DNA of 64,000 bases, taken from Pseudomonas californiensis. Lineage in GTDB: Bacteria > Pseudomonadota > Gammaproteobacteria > Pseudomonadales > Pseudomonadaceae. Below are positions 18,555 to 27,307 of this stretch, in pieces. How positions within the stretch are numbered: position 1 is the stretch's first letter; each line of letters opens with the position of its first letter. A program made the translations under genes and the position numbers. Under the pieces are notes generated by a model that was not told where the DNA came from, did not search any database, and was given only the letters and a program-made list of their open reading frames with translations. The stretch covers positions 1-64,000 of the forward strand of contig NZ_JAGTPK010000004.1 in NCBI RefSeq assembly GCF_021147775.1, read 5' to 3'.

Positions 18555-19279
18555 ATCCTCATGAACAGTTTCGTGAAGAAGTAAAACAGAACATCGAAGC
18601 GTTGGAACAGGACAAACCGCTTCAGACCGCGTCGCTGGATTGGGTGGGCGAGACGGCAAAACACAAATATACGTATAACTTCAGCTGGATGGGGCGCCCC
18701 ATCATTCAGTTTCCGCAAGACATGGTCGCCATGCAGGAGATCATCTGGGCATTACGGCCTGATGTGATCATCGAAACAGGGATCGCGCACGGCGGCTCAT
18801 TGGTTTTTTACGCCTCGATACTGCAGTTGATTGGTCACGGTACGGTACTGGGTATCGATATTGATATTCGCCAGCACAACCGCGAAGCCATCGAGGCTCA
18901 TCCGATGAGTCATCGCATCGAGATGATTCAGGGATCAAGTATTGACCCGACCATCGTTTCGCAGGTCACCGAGCGAGTGGCTGGCAAGAAGGTTCTGGTG
19001 GTGCTCGACTCCAATCACACGCATGAGCACGTCCTGCAGGAACTTCGTGCTTACGCTCCGCTGACCAGCATCGGCAGCTACTGCGTGGTCATGGACACTG
19101 TCGTCGAGGATATGCCTGAGGATGCGTTCCCGGATCGTCCCTGGGGCAAGGGCGACAACCCGAAAACCGCAGTCTGGGCCTACCTGAAAGAGACGCAGGA
19201 TTTTGAAATTGATAGCGCCATACACAGCAAGCTATTGATCACCGTTGCACCCGACGGCTATCTGCGCCGTATCGGCTGA
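18551..19279 (+). CDS. Cephalosporin hydroxylase (CmcI) family protein, probable SAM-dependent modifier
   Basis: A 242-residue protein with the CmcI-like layout. IIETGIAHGGSLVFYASI (about residues 73-90) is the SAM-binding loop, LGIDIDIRQHNREAIEAH follows, and VVLDSNHTHEHVLQEL then YCVVMDTVVED are the conserved acidic and His-rich motifs. Despite the family name, several members act as O-methyltransferases. In a sugar block a ring or acyl O-methylation is the best guess, in line with the methylated viosamine of other P. syringae strains. The ATG overlaps the acyltransferase stop by four bases. It is the last gene of the coupled block. Confidence 0.78.
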   Translation: MNPHEQFREEVKQNIEALEQDKPLQTASLDWVGETAKHKYTYNFSWMGRPIIQFPQDMVAMQEIIWALRPDVIIETGIAHGGSLVFYASILQLIGHGTVLGIDIDIRQHNREAIEAHPMSHRIEMIQGSSIDPTIVSQVTERVAGKKVLVVLDSNHTHEHVLQELRAYAPLTSIGSYCVVMDTVVEDMPEDAFPDRPWGKGDNPKTAVWAYLKETQDFEIDSAIHSKLLITVAPDGYLRRIG

Positions 19280-19338
19280 GCCCCTCCAGATGGGCGGTTA
19301 GGCTTTTTGTAATTCACAGGTTGTGTGGGGAAGTAGTT

Positions 19339-22263
19339 ATGCAAGGCAAGCACGGTTCCGAAAATGTTCTACCACTGAACGAACTGCTGACAGTGGTGCT
19401 GATCAGTCACAATAAGCCAGCATTTTTGCGCCGAGCGGTACGGTTCTACAGCCAGCTGCCTTGCAAAATACTGGTGCTGGATTCTTCCAGTGAAGCCACC
19501 GATGGCCTGGAAGGTGTATCGCCGTTTCAGGAATATCAGCACCTTCCTCAGTATGGCTATTGGGGTATCCAGGAGAAATTGCGTTACGGCGTTCGACAAG
19601 TCACCACGCCTTATATGGTGTTTGCGGCGGACGATGATTTTTTGCTGCATGACGCTTTGTTCGACTCTGTCGGATTTTTGGACGCCAACCCTGACTACGG
19701 TATGTGCCACGGTTATTGTCTGATGTACCTGACGATGGGCAAGAAGGTGCAATACTTCCGACGGGACAAGAAGGTTCAGGAAGACTACAGCTCTGATAGC
19801 CCCGAAGAGCGTGTCGTCGAATTCATGGGTCAGTTTCTGCCACCCTTTTATGCGGTGACTCGTACTTCGTTGCTATTGAACTGGTACGAGGCGATGCCTG
19901 AGAACACGTCGTTCCAGTGGCAGGAAATTGGCCATGCCTATTACATGGCCGCCTCCGCCAAGCTGCGAGTTCTGCCCATTCCCTATGTCATCCGCGAGGT
20001 CAACGTCGGCTCTTCCGAGCATAAGACCGAAGTCGCTCACTCTCTACTGTTCACGGATAAAAAATCGGTTGAGGAGCGTGAAGCTTTTGCCGACGTGCTC
20101 GCTGCCATGCCGCTGGGCATGCAAGACCTCAGCGTCGAGCAGCGACGTCAGGTGGTGATCAAGGGATTTACCGCCATGGGTGACTGTCTCCTTCATGGAC
20201 GGTCGCTGGCTACCGAGTTGATCTTTGATTCCACGTGGACCATTCCTGAAGACGGGCCGGAGCGCCGCTTTGGTCCTGTGCAATACATGGAAATGCCTTA
20301 TTACAACCAGGCGTTTTTTGACCGGCTGACCGAGATTGAATTTTTTCTCCATGCCATGCCTGCGGGGCGCATGCAACTCATGGCGCTGGAGGGCGTCTGG
20401 GTCCGCCAGGAGCAACTGATGGCTGCGCACGTCAACGACAATGTCGAGACGCTCAGCACTCGTCTGTGGGATGCGATGCAACTGAATGCCTTTAACCGCC
20501 GGGTAGTCAAGGCACTGGCTGAGCAGCTTCAGATCGCAGGAGAGGAGGTGGATGCTCAGAACATGAAAGCCTGGGCGCACCGGCTGGAATCCTGTTTCGA
20601 ATATGACAGCCTGCAGACGCTCGGAACCATGCGATCAGGCGCGGTGCTGAAGTGGCTGGCAGCCCGCACCCCGACTGTCGATGAGCAGCAGTTGATCGCC
20701 AAACGCCTTGAAAAAGAGGAGGCGCCTCAATTTGGTCTGTTGCTGCTGGATCTTGAAGACAGCTTCAGTAAGGTGCAGATCACTCTCGACAGCCTTGTGG
20801 AAGGGCTCTACAAAGGCTTCAAGATCGTGGTTTTCACCACCGGCGAGCCGCCAGCCGCAACCTTGCTGGAAAATACCCTGCATTTTGTCAAAGTCAGCAA
20901 GAACAACTATGTCGACAAGCTGAACCAGATCACCCGGCAGCTATCGAGTGATTGGGTGATGCTGGCAGAGGTCGGTGATGAGTTTACGCCTGCCGGGTTG
21001 TTGCAGGCCGGCCTTGAGTTGATGGCCGCTCCGCAATGTCGGGCTGTTTATGCGGATGAGATTCATCGTCTTGAAAGTGGATCTCTGGTCGAAATCTTCC
21101 GTCCGGGTTTCAATCTGGACATGCTGCAAAGCGTTCCGGCCTTAATGGCTCGACATTGGTTGATTCGACGCGATGTTCTGGTCGACGCTGGAGGCTATGC
21201 ATCGGACTTTACCGACGCGCTTGAATTCGATCTCCTGCTGCGGATCATTCAACAGGGAGGCACAGGCTGGTTGGCGCATCTCGACGAGCCTTTGCTGATT
21301 TGCGACACGCCGACTGCTGGAAATACCCACGAGCGTCTTGCGTTGAGCCGACATTTGGCCAGTCTGGGTTACAAAGCGCAGATCGCCTCGGAACCAGCGG
21401 GCACCTACCAGATTGATTACCGGCATGCAGAACGGCCGATGGTCAGCGTAATGCTGCATGGCGACACCGGTCTTGAGCATTTGCAGGACTGTCTGGCCAG
21501 CGTGCTTCAGCGTACCCGTTATCTACGCTTCGAGGTGCTCATTGCTGCCCATCAGGGCATGACTTCGCAAATGCTGGGCTGGATCGGCCAGCAAGAGCAG
21601 TCAGGTGGGCGGGTACGGGTAGTGGCAATTGCAGAAGGACTGACCCCTTCAGCGGCACGCAACGCAATGGCTGCCCAGGCCCAGGGTGAATATCTGCTGT
21701 GGCTTGCCACAGACAGTAAAGTGGTCACACCCAACTGGATAAGCAGCTTGCTTAATCAGGCGTTGCGTCCCGAGGTTGGTGTGGTCGGGGCGAGACTCAC
21801 GGATTCGGAAAATGTCATCACCCAGGCAGGCTTGATCCTTGGTTTGAACGGTAGAGTGGGTTCGGCGTTCGTGGGTGTCCCTTCAGAACTCCCGGGTTAC
21901 ATGTACCGGCTGCAGATCGCGCAAAATTATTCGGCTGTTTCTGCAAGCTGTCTGATGGTACGCAAAGAACTGTTCGAGTCTGTCGACGGATTTGATGAAG
22001 GGCGCCTTGCGCACGCATTCAGCGATATCGATCTGTGTTTGAAAATCGGCCAGAGCGGTTTCATGACTGTGTGGACACCACAGGCGCAGATTCAGCATTG
22101 CGGAGTTCTCTCGGATGATGCGGATGCGCTGGCGGCTTTGCAGGAAAAGTGGGCGGGGCAGTTCGAGCACGATCAGGCCTACAACAGGAACCTGTCGCTG
22201 ACTGGGGATGGCTTCAAGCTGGGAGAGACGTCCAGCGTCAACTGGGCACAGTTGCTCCACTAA
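19339..22263 (+). CDS. fgt2: Fgt2-type multidomain flagellin glycosyltransferase
   Basis: A 974-residue protein. The N-terminal GT2-like domain begins LLTVVLISHNKPAFLRRAVR with FAADDDFLLHDALF as metal/nucleotide site, in the manner of the TIGR00180 group. From about residue 470 it carries two further GT2-like modules that are clearly paralogous to Fgt1: IFRPGFNLDMLQ near 590 and QAGLILGLNG ... SDIDLCLKIGQSGF near 828-900. I chose the ATG at 19339 because GGGGAAG lies five bases before it. A TTG at 19321 is possible. In P. syringae Fgt2 extends the glycan begun by Fgt1. Here the gene is separated from fgt1 by the CDP-sugar block and sits just before the pseudaminic acid genes. Confidence 0.83.
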   Translation: MQGKHGSENVLPLNELLTVVLISHNKPAFLRRAVRFYSQLPCKILVLDSSSEATDGLEGVSPFQEYQHLPQYGYWGIQEKLRYGVRQVTTPYMVFAADDDFLLHDALFDSVGFLDANPDYGMCHGYCLMYLTMGKKVQYFRRDKKVQEDYSSDSPEERVVEFMGQFLPPFYAVTRTSLLLNWYEAMPENTSFQWQEIGHAYYMAASAKLRVLPIPYVIREVNVGSSEHKTEVAHSLLFTDKKSVEEREAFADVLAAMPLGMQDLSVEQRRQVVIKGFTAMGDCLLHGRSLATELIFDSTWTIPEDGPERRFGPVQYMEMPYYNQAFFDRLTEIEFFLHAMPAGRMQLMALEGVWVRQEQLMAAHVNDNVETLSTRLWDAMQLNAFNRRVVKALAEQLQIAGEEVDAQNMKAWAHRLESCFEYDSLQTLGTMRSGAVLKWLAARTPTVDEQQLIAKRLEKEEAPQFGLLLLDLEDSFSKVQITLDSLVEGLYKGFKIVVFTTGEPPAATLLENTLHFVKVSKNNYVDKLNQITRQLSSDWVMLAEVGDEFTPAGLLQAGLELMAAPQCRAVYADEIHRLESGSLVEIFRPGFNLDMLQSVPALMARHWLIRRDVLVDAGGYASDFTDALEFDLLLRIIQQGGTGWLAHLDEPLLICDTPTAGNTHERLALSRHLASLGYKAQIASEPAGTYQIDYRHAERPMVSVMLHGDTGLEHLQDCLASVLQRTRYLRFEVLIAAHQGMTSQMLGWIGQQEQSGGRVRVVAIAEGLTPSAARNAMAAQAQGEYLLWLATDSKVVTPNWISSLLNQALRPEVGVVGARLTDSENVITQAGLILGLNGRVGSAFVGVPSELPGYMYRLQIAQNYSAVSASCLMVRKELFESVDGFDEGRLAHAFSDIDLCLKIGQSGFMTVWTPQAQIQHCGVLSDDADALAALQEKWAGQFEHDQAYNRNLSLTGDGFKLGETSSVNWAQLLH

Positions 22264-22282
22264 GCCCTCAAGGATTTTGGCT

Positions 22283-23284
22283 ATGTTCAACGGTAAATCC
22301 ATTTTCATTTCCGGTGGCACCGGCTCTTTTGGCCGCCAGTTCATTCGTACCTTGCTTGAGCGATATCAGCCAAGACGAGTAGTGGTGTTCTCACGCGACG
22401 AGCTCAAGCAGTATGAAATGCAGCAAGAGTTCACGGCACCGTGCATGCGTTTCTTTCTGGGCGACGTACGCGATGCCGATCGCCTGCTGCAAGGCATGCG
22501 CGGCATAGACTATGTCGTGCATGCCGCGGCCCTCAAGCATGTTCCGGCGGCTGAGTACAATCCGACGGAGTTCATCCGTACCAACGTCCATGGCGCCGAA
22601 AATATCATTGCAGCCGCGATTGCGAATGGTGTGCAGCGTGTCATCGCCTTGTCCACTGACAAGGCGGCCAGTCCGATCAATCTGTACGGGGCAACCAAAC
22701 TGCTTTCGGACAAGTTGTTCGTCGCGGCAAACAACATTGCTGGCGATCAGGCGACCCGGTTCGCTGTTGTGCGGTATGGCAACGTTGCAGGCTCACGTGG
22801 CTCTATAGTGCCGTTCTTCAAAAAGCTTATTGCTGGCGGCGCCAGCGAGCTGCCGATCACCGATCCGCGCATGACCCGGTTCTGGATCACGCTGGATCAA
22901 GGGGTCGATTTCGTGATCCAGAGCTTTGCTCGCATGCACGGTGGAGAAGTATTCGTGCCCAAGATTCCGTCTATCCGTATCGTCGATCTGGCCAAGGCCA
23001 TGGCGGCCGACCTGCCTCACAAGCTGGTAGGGATACGCCCGGGCGAAAAACTGCATGAGTTGATGGTGCCACTGGATGATGCGCGCATGACGTTGGAGTT
23101 TACCGACCACTACACCATCGTGCCTTCGATCCGCTTCAATAATGTCGATGCGGATTTCAGCCTGGACAGCTGCGGTGAGCAGGGCAGACAGGTCGATGAC
23201 ACGTTCGAGTATCGTTCGGATATCAACCCGCACTTCCTGACGCCAGGGGAGATCATCCAGTTGCACGCCGATATGAAGCAATGA
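22283..23284 (+). CDS. pseB: PseB, UDP-GlcNAc 4,6-dehydratase (inverting)
   Basis: A 333-residue NADP-binding enzyme for the first step of pseudaminic acid synthesis: UDP-GlcNAc to the 4-keto-6-deoxy-L-altrose-type sugar. Motifs are SIFISGGTGSFGRQF at the N-terminus, AALKHVPAAEYNP, STDKAASPINLYGATK and the C-terminal IRPGEKLHE. The start at ATG 22283 is 19 bases after fgt2. The frame is open further upstream into fgt2. Overlap of four bases with pseC supports coupling. Confidence 0.95.
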   Translation: MFNGKSIFISGGTGSFGRQFIRTLLERYQPRRVVVFSRDELKQYEMQQEFTAPCMRFFLGDVRDADRLLQGMRGIDYVVHAAALKHVPAAEYNPTEFIRTNVHGAENIIAAAIANGVQRVIALSTDKAASPINLYGATKLLSDKLFVAANNIAGDQATRFAVVRYGNVAGSRGSIVPFFKKLIAGGASELPITDPRMTRFWITLDQGVDFVIQSFARMHGGEVFVPKIPSIRIVDLAKAMAADLPHKLVGIRPGEKLHELMVPLDDARMTLEFTDHYTIVPSIRFNNVDADFSLDSCGEQGRQVDDTFEYRSDINPHFLTPGEIIQLHADMKQ

Positions 23285-24450
23285 TCCCTTACGGTCGCCA
23301 GAGCCTCGACCAGGCTGATATCGAGGCGGTCATTCAGGTCCTCGGTTCAGACTGGCTGACCCAAGGGCCGGTCCTGGAGCATTTTGAAGTCGCGATGGCT
23401 GAGCGTTGCCAGGCGGAATTCGGCGTGGCGGTCTGTAATGCCACTGCAGCGTTGCACGTAGCCTGCCTGGCTGCTGGTCTGGGTCCTGGTGACCGGCTCT
23501 GGACCACGCCCATTACCTTTTTGGCGTCCGCCAACTGTGGGCGTTACTGTGGTGCACAAGTCGACTTCGTCGACATTGACCCATTGACCTGGAATCTTGA
23601 TGCGCGGGCGTTGGCGCGCAAACTGGAGGCGGCCGAGCGTGACGGGACGCTGCCCAAAGTGCTTGTTGCTGTCGCATTCTCCGGTCAAAGCTGTGATATG
23701 CGAGCCATTGCTGTGCTTGCCGAGCGTTTTGGTTTTACGGTTATCGAAGACGCTTCACATGCAGTCGGCGCTTCGTATGCAGAACGCCCTGTAGGTTGTG
23801 GCGAATTTTGCGCCATGACGGTGTTCAGCTTTCACCCGGTCAAGATAATCACCAGCGGCGAAGGCGGTATGGTCATGACCAACCGACCTGAGCTGGCCGA
23901 GCGCCTTCGTCGCCTGCGCAGTCATGGAATGACGCGTGATCCTCAGTATATGGATGAAAGCAGCCACGGCCCTTGGTATTACCAGCAGATCGAGTTGGGC
24001 TTCAACTATCGCATGACTGATATTCAGGCCGCGCTGGGCTTGTCACAGCTGAGCAAGCTGGACGTTTTCCTTGAGCGCCGCCGTGCCATAGTCGCCCGTT
24101 ATCAGCAGGCTTTGGCCGGACTGCCACTGACGTTGCCTCGTGCCCAGCCGGATGCTCGATCGGCCTGGCATCTGTATGTGGTTCGATTGCAGACAGAGCA
24201 CCTGAAATCGAGTCATCGCGAGATTTTCGAAGCGTTGCGCGAAGCAGGCATTGGCGTAAATCTGCATTACATTCCCGTGCACTTGCAGCCGTATTACCGG
24301 GCGCTGGGTTTCCAGCCCGGCGACTTTCCCGAAGCCGAGCACTACTATCGTCAGGCAATCAGTCTGCCGGTTTTTCCAGCCATGAGCGACATGCAGCAGG
24401 ATCACGTTATCAAGCAGATGCGGCGCCTTCTCGATCATCCTGTTCGTTGA
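23281..24450 (+). CDS. pseC: PseC, UDP-4-amino-4,6-dideoxy-L-AltNAc transaminase
   Basis: A 389-residue PLP aminotransferase. The N-terminus MIPYGRQSLDQADIEAV is characteristic of PseC. The Schiff-base lysine is K188 in SFHPVKIITSGEGGMV, and TVIEDASHAVGASY supplies the PLP aspartate. FNYRMTDIQAALGLSQL is the dimer/active-site signature. It aminates the product of PseB. ATG at 23281 overlaps pseB by four bases. Confidence 0.95.
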   Translation: MIPYGRQSLDQADIEAVIQVLGSDWLTQGPVLEHFEVAMAERCQAEFGVAVCNATAALHVACLAAGLGPGDRLWTTPITFLASANCGRYCGAQVDFVDIDPLTWNLDARALARKLEAAERDGTLPKVLVAVAFSGQSCDMRAIAVLAERFGFTVIEDASHAVGASYAERPVGCGEFCAMTVFSFHPVKIITSGEGGMVMTNRPELAERLRRLRSHGMTRDPQYMDESSHGPWYYQQIELGFNYRMTDIQAALGLSQLSKLDVFLERRRAIVARYQQALAGLPLTLPRAQPDARSAWHLYVVRLQTEHLKSSHREIFEALREAGIGVNLHYIPVHLQPYYRALGFQPGDFPEAEHYYRQAISLPVFPAMSDMQQDHVIKQMRRLLDHPVR

Positions 24451-24486
24451 TGCTGTATTTCCAGAGAACCAATAAAGAGAATTGAT

Positions 24487-25107
24487 ATGCGTGATCTGAC
24501 GGAGCAGGAGCAGTTCTGGTGTGGTGATTTTGGTAACGATTATGTTGATCGTTGTCAGGGGGCTGCATTGGTAGCCAGCAGCAAGGCCTTGTTCACCAAG
24601 GCGCTGTGCCGTACCCGACGGCTCGGCAGTGTGCTTGAGCTGGGCACCAATATAGGCAACAACCTGGCAGCACTGCATGACTTGTTGCCTGCCTGTTCGC
24701 TTTATGGCGTAGAGATCAATGACAAAGCTCACGCGCAGGCCCAGGCATTGGATATTGCGACGATCTGGAAGGGCTCGCTGTTTGATTATGCTCCGCAGCG
24801 CACGTTCGATCTGACCTTGGTGAAGGGTGTACTCATCCATCTTGCGCCTGAGCTGCTGCCGACAGCTTATGCACAGTTGTATGACTTGAGTGGCCGTTAC
24901 ATTCTGATCGCAGAATATTACAACCCCTCACCGGTGGAGGTTTCATATCGGGGTAACAGCGAAAAGCTGTTCAAACGTGATTTTGCCGGTGAGTTGCTGG
25001 ATCGTTACGCTGATCTACAGTTGGTGGACTATGGCTTCGTCTATCATCGTGACCCGCAATTTCCGGCAGATGACATCACCTGGTTTCTTTTGGAAAAGCG
25101 TGCATGA
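24487..25107 (+). CDS. Pseudaminic acid biosynthesis-associated methyltransferase
   Basis: A 206-residue class I methyltransferase-like protein. It starts MRDLTEQEQFWCGDFGNDYV, typical of the methylase found in Pse clusters, with the SAM loop LELGTNIGNNLAAL near residue 57 and VKGVLIHLAPE. Its C-terminal region (AEYYNPSPVEVSYRGNSEKL then FKRDFAGELLD) is well conserved in that group. It lies between pseC and pseF and overlaps pseF by four bases. The reaction is not established. N- or O-methylation of a Pse intermediate or of the acyl group is a reasonable inference. Confidence 0.8.
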   Translation: MRDLTEQEQFWCGDFGNDYVDRCQGAALVASSKALFTKALCRTRRLGSVLELGTNIGNNLAALHDLLPACSLYGVEINDKAHAQAQALDIATIWKGSLFDYAPQRTFDLTLVKGVLIHLAPELLPTAYAQLYDLSGRYILIAEYYNPSPVEVSYRGNSEKLFKRDFAGELLDRYADLQLVDYGFVYHRDPQFPADDITWFLLEKRA

Positions 25108-25811
25108 GTGCCGTTGCGATCATACCGGCCCGTGGCGGTAGCCAGCGTATTCCGGGCAAGAACCTGAAGCTGTTCAACGGCGAGCCTATGATCGTGTGGT
25201 CGATACGCGCTGCACTGGCGAGTGGTGTTTTCGAAAGGGTCGTTGTCAGTACTGATAGTGAGCAGATTGCCGACGTCGCAAGGGCTCATGGTGCTGAAGT
25301 CCCTTTCATGCGTCCTGTCGAACTCGCGGATGCCTATACGGGTACCGCTGCTGTCATCAAGCATGCTGTAAGTGCTCTGCATGATGCAGGAGAGAGGGCT
25401 GATTTTGCCTGCTGCATCTACGCAACTGCTCCGCTGCTGCAGATACGTTATCTGCAGCAGGGCCTTGAACTGCTGCGAGCTGCCGCCGATAAATCGTATG
25501 CCTTTTCAGTTTGTGATTACGGTTTTCCAGTGCAGCGGGCGTTGTACATTGACGAGGTCGGAGCGTTACAGGCGATGTACCCGCAATATCGTGACAGCCG
25601 CTCTCAGGACTTGATGATCGCTTATCAGGACGCGGGCCAGTTCTACTGGGGCCGCTGTAATGCATGGCTGCGCAGTGACGTTATTTTTTCGGACGTGAGC
25701 TTGCCGGTGATTTTGCCTCGGTACCTCGTGCAGGACATTGATACCGAGCAGGACTGGCTGCGTGCCGAATACATGTACGCCGCCTTGAAGGCGGGCGGAG
25801 AGTTGGCATAG
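25104..25811 (+). CDS. pseF: PseF, pseudaminic acid cytidylyltransferase
   Basis: A 235-residue CMP-sugar synthetase of the NeuA/KdsB type. The N-terminal nucleotide-binding motif IIPARGGSQRIPGKNLK is complete, and VVVSTDSEQIADVA and the C-terminal VQDIDTEQDW also fit. It activates pseudaminic acid as CMP-Pse, the donor for transferases. ATG at 25104 overlaps the methylase gene by four bases, and its TAG stop shares one base with the GTG of the next gene. Confidence 0.94.
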   Translation: MSAVAIIPARGGSQRIPGKNLKLFNGEPMIVWSIRAALASGVFERVVVSTDSEQIADVARAHGAEVPFMRPVELADAYTGTAAVIKHAVSALHDAGERADFACCIYATAPLLQIRYLQQGLELLRAAADKSYAFSVCDYGFPVQRALYIDEVGALQAMYPQYRDSRSQDLMIAYQDAGQFYWGRCNAWLRSDVIFSDVSLPVILPRYLVQDIDTEQDWLRAEYMYAALKAGGELA

Positions 25812-27307
25812 TGAGAGTGGTTATAAGGGCGGACGCCTCGCTGACAATCGGCACCGGGCATGTCATGCGCTGCCTTACGCTCGCTGAAGCGCTTCGCAAG
25901 CAAGGTAATGAGGTTGTATTCGTCTGTCGACGCTTACCGGGCAACTTGATCGATTTTCTCCGTCAGGCCGGCTTTACAACACTTGGCTTGCCTGGCCACT
26001 ACTCAGGGGAGGGGAGTGAGGCGGGCACCGAGACGTTGCTGCCCTGGAAAGCCGATATCCAGGCCATGAGCAAGGCGTTGATGGCGCAACATGCGCTGGA
26101 CTGGCTGATTGTCGACCATTATGGGCTGGACGGAGAGTGGGAGAATGCTGCGCGAGCATTCGCTCCGAAGATTATGGCGATTGATGATCTTGCCAATCGG
26201 AGCCACAGGGTCGACCTGTTGCTGGATCAAAATATTTCCGCGTCGCCAGAGGCTTATGCCCCATGGCTCCACTCGCCCTGCAAGTGTCTGTTCGGACCAC
26301 GCTTTGCATTATTGCGCGAAGCATTCCAGGGGCCGCCGGTACGTGCTCGCGGCGATGTCCGGCGTGTGCTTGTCAATTTCGGCGGTTTTGACGCTGCGTC
26401 ACAGACGTATCAAGCCATGAAAGCCCTGAAGATGTTTCCAGGGTTGGCCGTCGATTTTGTCGCAGGTAGCGCAAATCCAGCGTGGGATGCGATGCAGGCA
26501 TTGGTCGTCGAATATCCTGATTGGCACTTGCACGAACGCTCTGCTGATTTTGCTGCGCTGATGGCTGGCGCAGATCTTTTCATTGGTGCTGGCGGTGGCA
26601 CTGCATGGGAGCGTGCTGCATTTGGATTGCCCACAATTTGCGTTGCCGTCGCCGCCAACCAGCAGTCAAGTGCCCAACTGCTGGCCGAGTCGGGTTGCCA
26701 CCTTTACTTGGGACCCAGTCAGGATCTGACGCTCGAAACGCTGCAAAACGCCATCGGCCTGCTGGCAGGCAATGCGGGATTGCAAAAAAGTTTTGCCTAC
26801 CGCTCTCGACAATTGGTTGACGGGTTCGGCGTGCAACGGGTTTGTATCGCTCTATCGGACACGGTAATGACGTTGCGTTCGGCAACTATCGAAGACAGTG
26901 AGTTGCTGCTGGCGGGACGCAACGCTGAAAGTGTTCGTCGCTTTTCGTTTGATCGTTCCCCCGTCAATCGTGAGAGCCATCAACGTTGGTTGACCAAACG
27001 CCTGCTGGACACTGAGTCCTTATTACTGATTGGCGAGGCGTTTGATGGTCCGGTCGGCGTCGTGCGCTATGACCGTGAGGGTGAAGGTGTTGAACTCTCG
27101 ATCTATCTTTTTGAGGGGCGGGTCGGTCTTGGCTATGGAAAGGCGTTGTTGCGATGCGGTGAGCAATTCCTCAGGAGACACTGGCCAGACGTCCGGCTGA
27201 TCCATGCTCGTGTTCTGGCTGATAATGCAGCGTCACTTGCCCTATTTCAAAAATCCGGATACTCCCAGGCGGATTGCCATTTTCAACGAGTGCTCAATGA
27301 TGACTAG
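25811..27307 (+). CDS. pseG: PseG-PseH fusion: UDP-sugar hydrolase plus GNAT acetyltransferase
   Basis: A 498-residue bifunctional protein. Residues 1 to about 345 are PseG, which removes UDP from UDP-2,4-diacetamido-2,4,6-trideoxy-L-altrose. The N-terminal loop SLTIGTGHVMRCL has the catalytic His at position 17, and FIGAGGGTAWERAAFGLP is the nucleotide-binding motif. From about residue 353 (MTLRSATIEDSELLLAGRNA) a GNAT domain follows, ending in ARVLADNAASLALFQKSGY. It corresponds to PseH, the N-acetyltransferase that acts before PseG. The GTG start overlaps pseF by one base. No separate pseH is present, so the fusion completes the pathway. Confidence 0.92.
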   Translation: MRVVIRADASLTIGTGHVMRCLTLAEALRKQGNEVVFVCRRLPGNLIDFLRQAGFTTLGLPGHYSGEGSEAGTETLLPWKADIQAMSKALMAQHALDWLIVDHYGLDGEWENAARAFAPKIMAIDDLANRSHRVDLLLDQNISASPEAYAPWLHSPCKCLFGPRFALLREAFQGPPVRARGDVRRVLVNFGGFDAASQTYQAMKALKMFPGLAVDFVAGSANPAWDAMQALVVEYPDWHLHERSADFAALMAGADLFIGAGGGTAWERAAFGLPTICVAVAANQQSSAQLLAESGCHLYLGPSQDLTLETLQNAIGLLAGNAGLQKSFAYRSRQLVDGFGVQRVCIALSDTVMTLRSATIEDSELLLAGRNAESVRRFSFDRSPVNRESHQRWLTKRLLDTESLLLIGEAFDGPVGVVRYDREGEGVELSIYLFEGRVGLGYGKALLRCGEQFLRRHWPDVRLIHARVLADNAASLALFQKSGYSQADCHFQRVLNDD

